A stretch of 64,000 nucleotides of DNA, taken from contig JAPPJZ010000067.1 of the NCBI GenBank assembly GCA_028874365.1, positions 1-64,000 of the forward strand, given 5' to 3'. Shown one piece after another: positions 61,517 through 64,000 of the stretch. The DNA is from Chloroflexota bacterium. Lineage in GTDB: Bacteria; Chloroflexota; Dehalococcoidia; Bin125. The notes beneath the pieces were generated by a model that was not told the origin of the DNA, searched no databases, and saw only the letters and a program-made list of their open reading frames with translations. Both the position numbers and the translations under genes were made by a program. How positions within the stretch are numbered: the stretch's first letter is position 1; each line of letters starts with the position of its first letter.

Positions 61517-62299
61517 CTAGGCCTCACCTCCTGCCGGCTGCGGCGACGCGGTTGTTTGACGCGCGTTGCGTGTCCTGTAGGACTGACCTTTGGTCGTGAG
61601 GATGTGCGCGTGGTGGCCGAGCCGGTCGAGCAGCGCGGTGGTCAGCTTCTCGTCGCCGAAGACCTGGACCCATTCGGAGAAGGCGAGGTTGGTGGTGACG
61701 ATCGTCGAGCGCCGCTCGTAGCGGTCGGCGAGCAGGTTGAAGAGCCGTTCGCCGCCGGCTCGCTTGAAGGGCACGAAGCCGAGTTCGTCGACGACCAGCA
61801 GGGCCACGCGCAGGTAGCGCTGATGCAGGCGCGAGAGCGTGAGTTCATCGCGGGCCTCGACCAGTTCGCGGACGAGGTCGGCGGCGCGGATGAAGGCGAC
61901 CCGCTGGCGGCGCTGGACGGCCTCCACGCCGAGCGCGATCGCGAGGTGGGTCTTGCCGGTCCCGATCGGACCGGCGATCACGACGTCCTCGCCGCGCTCG
62001 ATGTAGTCGCAGGTGGCGAGCTGGGCGAGCTGCGGCCGCTCGATCCCGCGCAGCACGTCCCAGTCGAGCTGCTCCAGGGTCTTGTGGTCGGGGAAGCGGG
62101 CCTGGCGCAGCAGGCGGGCGACGGCGCCGTCGCGGCGGACCAGGACCTCGGCTTCAAGCAGCTGCAACAGGAACGCCTCGTAATCCCAGCCGTCGTGCGC
62201 GGCCTGGCGGACCAGCTCGGGGTACTGGCGGCGCACGGTGGGCAGCTTGAGTTCGCGGCAATGGGCCTCGAGCACGGCTCGCCGCGCGGCGTCGCTCAC
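61517..62299 (-). CDS. istB: IS21 helper ATPase IstB
   Basis: 260-residue AAA+ protein related to DnaC. Walker A is AGPIGTGKTHLAIALG near residue 92 and the Walker B-like segment is VALLVVDELGFVPF. It has the IstB N-terminal helical region (YPELVRQAAHDGWDYEAFLL). IstB drives assembly of the IstA transpososome on target DNA. Its ATG overlaps the istA stop by four bases (ATGA). The copy looks intact. Confidence 0.95.
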   Translation of the reverse strand: MSDAARRAVLEAHCRELKLPTVRRQYPELVRQAAHDGWDYEAFLLQLLEAEVLVRRDGAVARLLRQARFPDHKTLEQLDWDVLRGIERPQLAQLATCDYIERGEDVVIAGPIGTGKTHLAIALGVEAVQRRQRVAFIRAADLVRELVEARDELTLSRLHQRYLRVALLVVDELGFVPFKRAGGERLFNLLADRYERRSTIVTTNLAFSEWVQVFGDEKLTTALLDRLGHHAHILTTKGQSYRTRNARQTTASPQPAGGEA

Positions 62300-63753
62300 G
62301 ATGCCCCTCGTTCCAGTAGACGGTCGTAGTCAGCGACCGAAGCGCGCTCGACGCGATAGCCGCGCAGGCGTTCCGGCACGGTCACCTCGTTCGGAGCCTG
62401 GGCCGCGGCCAGCGAACGCCGGATCGCCAACTCGTCGAAGCCGCCCTCGGCGAGACCTACCTCCAGCGCCACCCGCACCCGCTCCTCGCCGTGTTCGGCG
62501 GCCGCCTGCAACAGCCGCGCCAGGGCGCGGGCCGCCTCGTGACCGCCGCGTTCCTCCTCCAGCAAGTCCCAGAGCCGGTCATAGGGCCCGCCCAGTTCGT
62601 CGATCAGCTCCGGCGCCACCTGACGCAAGGCCTGCGGCTTGCGCGAGAGCTGGCCGAGGTAGTGGCGGTAACGCACCCGCCGGCCGCCGAAGCGCAGGCG
62701 GGGATGGCCAACCTGCTCCGCGCCGCGCTGGAAGGCGACCTCGGAGACGCCGACCCAGGCGGTCACCCTCAGCCCGGCCCAGCGCTCCGGGACGGAGTAC
62801 CAGGCCCCTTCCAGGCGGACCATGGCGCTGCGGTTGACTGAGACCGGCTGCATCCGCCGCGGCTCGAACGCGACCGCCGGCAGCGGACGCAGCAACGGCC
62901 CTTCTGCGGCGAAACGCTCCCAGACCCGCTCGGGCGCGAGCCGGTCGACCTCCGCTTGCATCTCGTCCGAGATCTGCTGCAGCGAGTCGCCGCGCGGCAG
63001 CGGCGTCAGCACCTGCCAGCGCAGGCCCCGGCCGCGGCCCTCGACGCCGCCCTTGTCGTGTCCCTGACCGGGACGGGCGAAGCTGGGCTCGAAGGCGTAG
63101 TGACTGGCCAGCGCGGCGAAGCGCTCGGTCAGCCGGCGGCGCGGGAACTGCACCCGCCGGACCGCCGCCGAGAGGTTGTCGTAGACCATCCGCCGGGGCA
63201 CGCCGCCGAAGTGGGCGAAGGCACGCACGTGCCCGTCCAGGAAGGCGAGTTGGTCCTGGCGCTCATAGAGCCGGACGTAGTCGCGGCCCGAGTGCATCAG
63301 CCGGAACACCAGCAGCCACACCCGACGCCGCTCGCCGGCCAGGTCGACTCTGACCTCGAAGAAGTCGACCTGCGCGCTCTCGGCCGGACGATGGACCAGC
63401 GGCGCGTAGACCTCGGCCCGCCGCCGGCGCCACTCGCGCAACTCGGCCAGGACCAGGGTCAGGCCGACCTCGTAGCCCTCCTCGCGCAACTGCCGATGCA
63501 GTCGGCGCCCCGTGATCCGCTGCTTCGCCGTGGTCCGGTGCGACCACTCCTCCAGCAGCTGCTCCAACCGCGGCCGGACCCGGTCCAGCACCGGGCTGGA
63601 GCGTTGCCGCTCTTGTCGCTCGGGCGCCGGCGTCTCCAGGTAGCGGCGCACCGTGTCTCGCGCGACCCCCATCTCTCGGGCCACGCGGCGTTGACTCTGG
63701 CCCTCGACCAGCACCTTGCGCCGCAGCGCGTAGATATCCATCACTCCGAGCAT
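62296..63753 (-). CDS. istA: IS21 transposase IstA
   Basis: 485 residues. An N-terminal HTH (YALRRKVLVEGQSQRRVARE, MGVARDTVRRYLE) is followed by an integrase-like DDE core: SAQVDFFEVRVDLAGERRRV carries the first Asp, RRMVYDNLSAAVRRV the second, and the Glu lies near GHDKGGVEGRGRGLRW. A C-terminal beta-barrel-like region (GAWYSVPERWAGLRVTAWVG) binds DNA. Full length with no frameshift, so the element may be active. Confidence 0.95.
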   Translation of the reverse strand: MLGVMDIYALRRKVLVEGQSQRRVAREMGVARDTVRRYLETPAPERQERQRSSPVLDRVRPRLEQLLEEWSHRTTAKQRITGRRLHRQLREEGYEVGLTLVLAELREWRRRRAEVYAPLVHRPAESAQVDFFEVRVDLAGERRRVWLLVFRLMHSGRDYVRLYERQDQLAFLDGHVRAFAHFGGVPRRMVYDNLSAAVRRVQFPRRRLTERFAALASHYAFEPSFARPGQGHDKGGVEGRGRGLRWQVLTPLPRGDSLQQISDEMQAEVDRLAPERVWERFAAEGPLLRPLPAVAFEPRRMQPVSVNRSAMVRLEGAWYSVPERWAGLRVTAWVGVSEVAFQRGAEQVGHPRLRFGGRRVRYRHYLGQLSRKPQALRQVAPELIDELGGPYDRLWDLLEEERGGHEAARALARLLQAAAEHGEERVRVALEVGLAEGGFDELAIRRSLAAAQAPNEVTVPERLRGYRVERASVADYDRLLERGAS

Positions 63754-63862
63754 CCCTCTCTCCCAACCGGCGTCGGCTCACGCCGATCACGGGTTGGGGC
63801 TTGGCCTCCAAGTGGCCGAGCTTTAGAGCGATCACTGGACGAGTTTTATAGCGATCAATGCA

Positions 63863-64000
63863 GTTGGGCGAGGATTGAAACCGGGATCGATGGGACGGCA
63901 TGACGAAAGCCGAGCAGCCTGCGCCCGGCCTTCGGGTCGGGGGAGGTGCGCTAGCTAGGCCAACGCCGTCGCATCATCTTGGGTTGCTGCATTGTGCCTG
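63863..64000. other. 138 bases right of the IS, no gene
   Basis: No open frame on the minus strand continues the DUF3320 helicase, and no other signature is visible. It may be the edge of a different locus joined by an IS-mediated rearrangement. Confidence 0.5.

Larger units (their letters stand above)
61430..63862 (-). mobile_element. IS21-family insertion sequence
   Basis: About 2433 bp carrying istA and istB in the usual overlapping order. Terminal inverted repeats begin TGTTTTGATCGCT at the left (from 61430) and TGCATTGATCGCT read inward at the right (from 63862). A second inner repeat is also shared: CCAGTTGATCGGTCTAA on the left and CCAGTGATCGCTCTAAA on the right. Multiple terminal repeats are typical of IS21. 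I see no target duplication at the proposed edges. Confidence 0.85.

Noticed and set aside
61422-63870. Target-site duplication for the IS21 element
   Set aside because: The bases left of 61430 and right of 63862 do not match; either the ends are off by a few bases or a later rearrangement removed one side.
61514-63903. Plus-strand ORFs of 271 and 315 residues over the IS
   Set aside because: Antisense to istB and istA, with composition typical of shadows.
1-64000. CRISPR arrays, tRNA or rRNA genes, sel machinery
   Set aside because: No regularly spaced direct repeats, no TTCGA-loop-like tRNA pattern in the gaps, and no SelA/SelB/SelD-like protein was seen when reading the window.

Overview
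High-GC bacterial chromosome with no rRNA, tRNA or CRISPR array that I can see. Several traits recall marine or soil Chloroflexota of the SAR202/Dehalococcoidia type: many CaiB/BaiF CoA-transferases, flavin-dependent luciferase-like enzymes, a phytanoyl-CoA dioxygenase, oligopeptide-type ABC transporters without their ATPases, and Tat lipoproteins with a long glutamine-rich linker after the lipobox. This taxonomic placement is inference from gene content only.

Layout. 1-2.3 kb: 5' part of an S9 peptidase and an odd G/T-skewed spacer with REP-like palindromes. 2.3-4.4 kb: alpha/beta hydrolase and a luciferase-like monooxygenase. 4.5-7.5 kb: a single-chain MmeI-type restriction-modification enzyme with a tiny membrane protein in front. 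7.5-24.9 kb: mostly CoA and lipid chemistry: ketopantoate-reductase-like protein, two MaoC-type hydratases, enoyl-CoA hydratase, three tandem CaiB transferases, cytochrome c, aminotransferase, an OsmC-like protein interrupted by an in-frame TGA, RibD-like reductase, NHL protein, an acyl-CoA carboxylase beta subunit, a membrane acyltransferase with LysM and SGNH domains, SnoaL, RidA and nitroreductase. 24.9-37 kb: MDR dehydrogenase, ABC importer (two permeases and a binding protein), PhyH, gamma-glutamyltransferase, a second carboxyltransferase, and a DUF35/thiolase pair. 37.7-40.7 kb: an apparent operon of an SDR, two more genes with in-frame TGA codons (AhpD-like and UGSC family) and a conserved-looking protein of unknown function. 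40.7-49.9 kb: two CaiB genes, a second ABC importer, a beta-lactamase-like hydrolase and another luciferase-like protein. 50-64 kb: accessory region with ArsR/VOC, a candidate type II restriction-modification pair, large unknown helical proteins, decayed genes, a trypsin-like protease, and an IS21-family element that cuts off a DUF3320 helicase.

Main discovery. Three genes (16534-17004, 38601-39086, 39108-39638) each carry one in-frame TGA exactly where their families have the redox-active cysteine. Each TGA is followed 20-21 nt later by the apical loop of a hairpin that fits a bacterial SECIS element. They are best read as selenoproteins, and two of them are adjacent in one operon. A standard gene caller would split each into two meaningless ORFs. 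No selA, selB, selC or selD lies in the window, so the Sec machinery must be encoded elsewhere.

The rest is coherent with catabolism of CoA-activated or imported organic compounds: importers bring in substrates, CaiB enzymes move CoA between acids, MaoC/crotonase/carboxylase/thiolase enzymes process acyl chains, and flavin or iron oxygenases open recalcitrant compounds.
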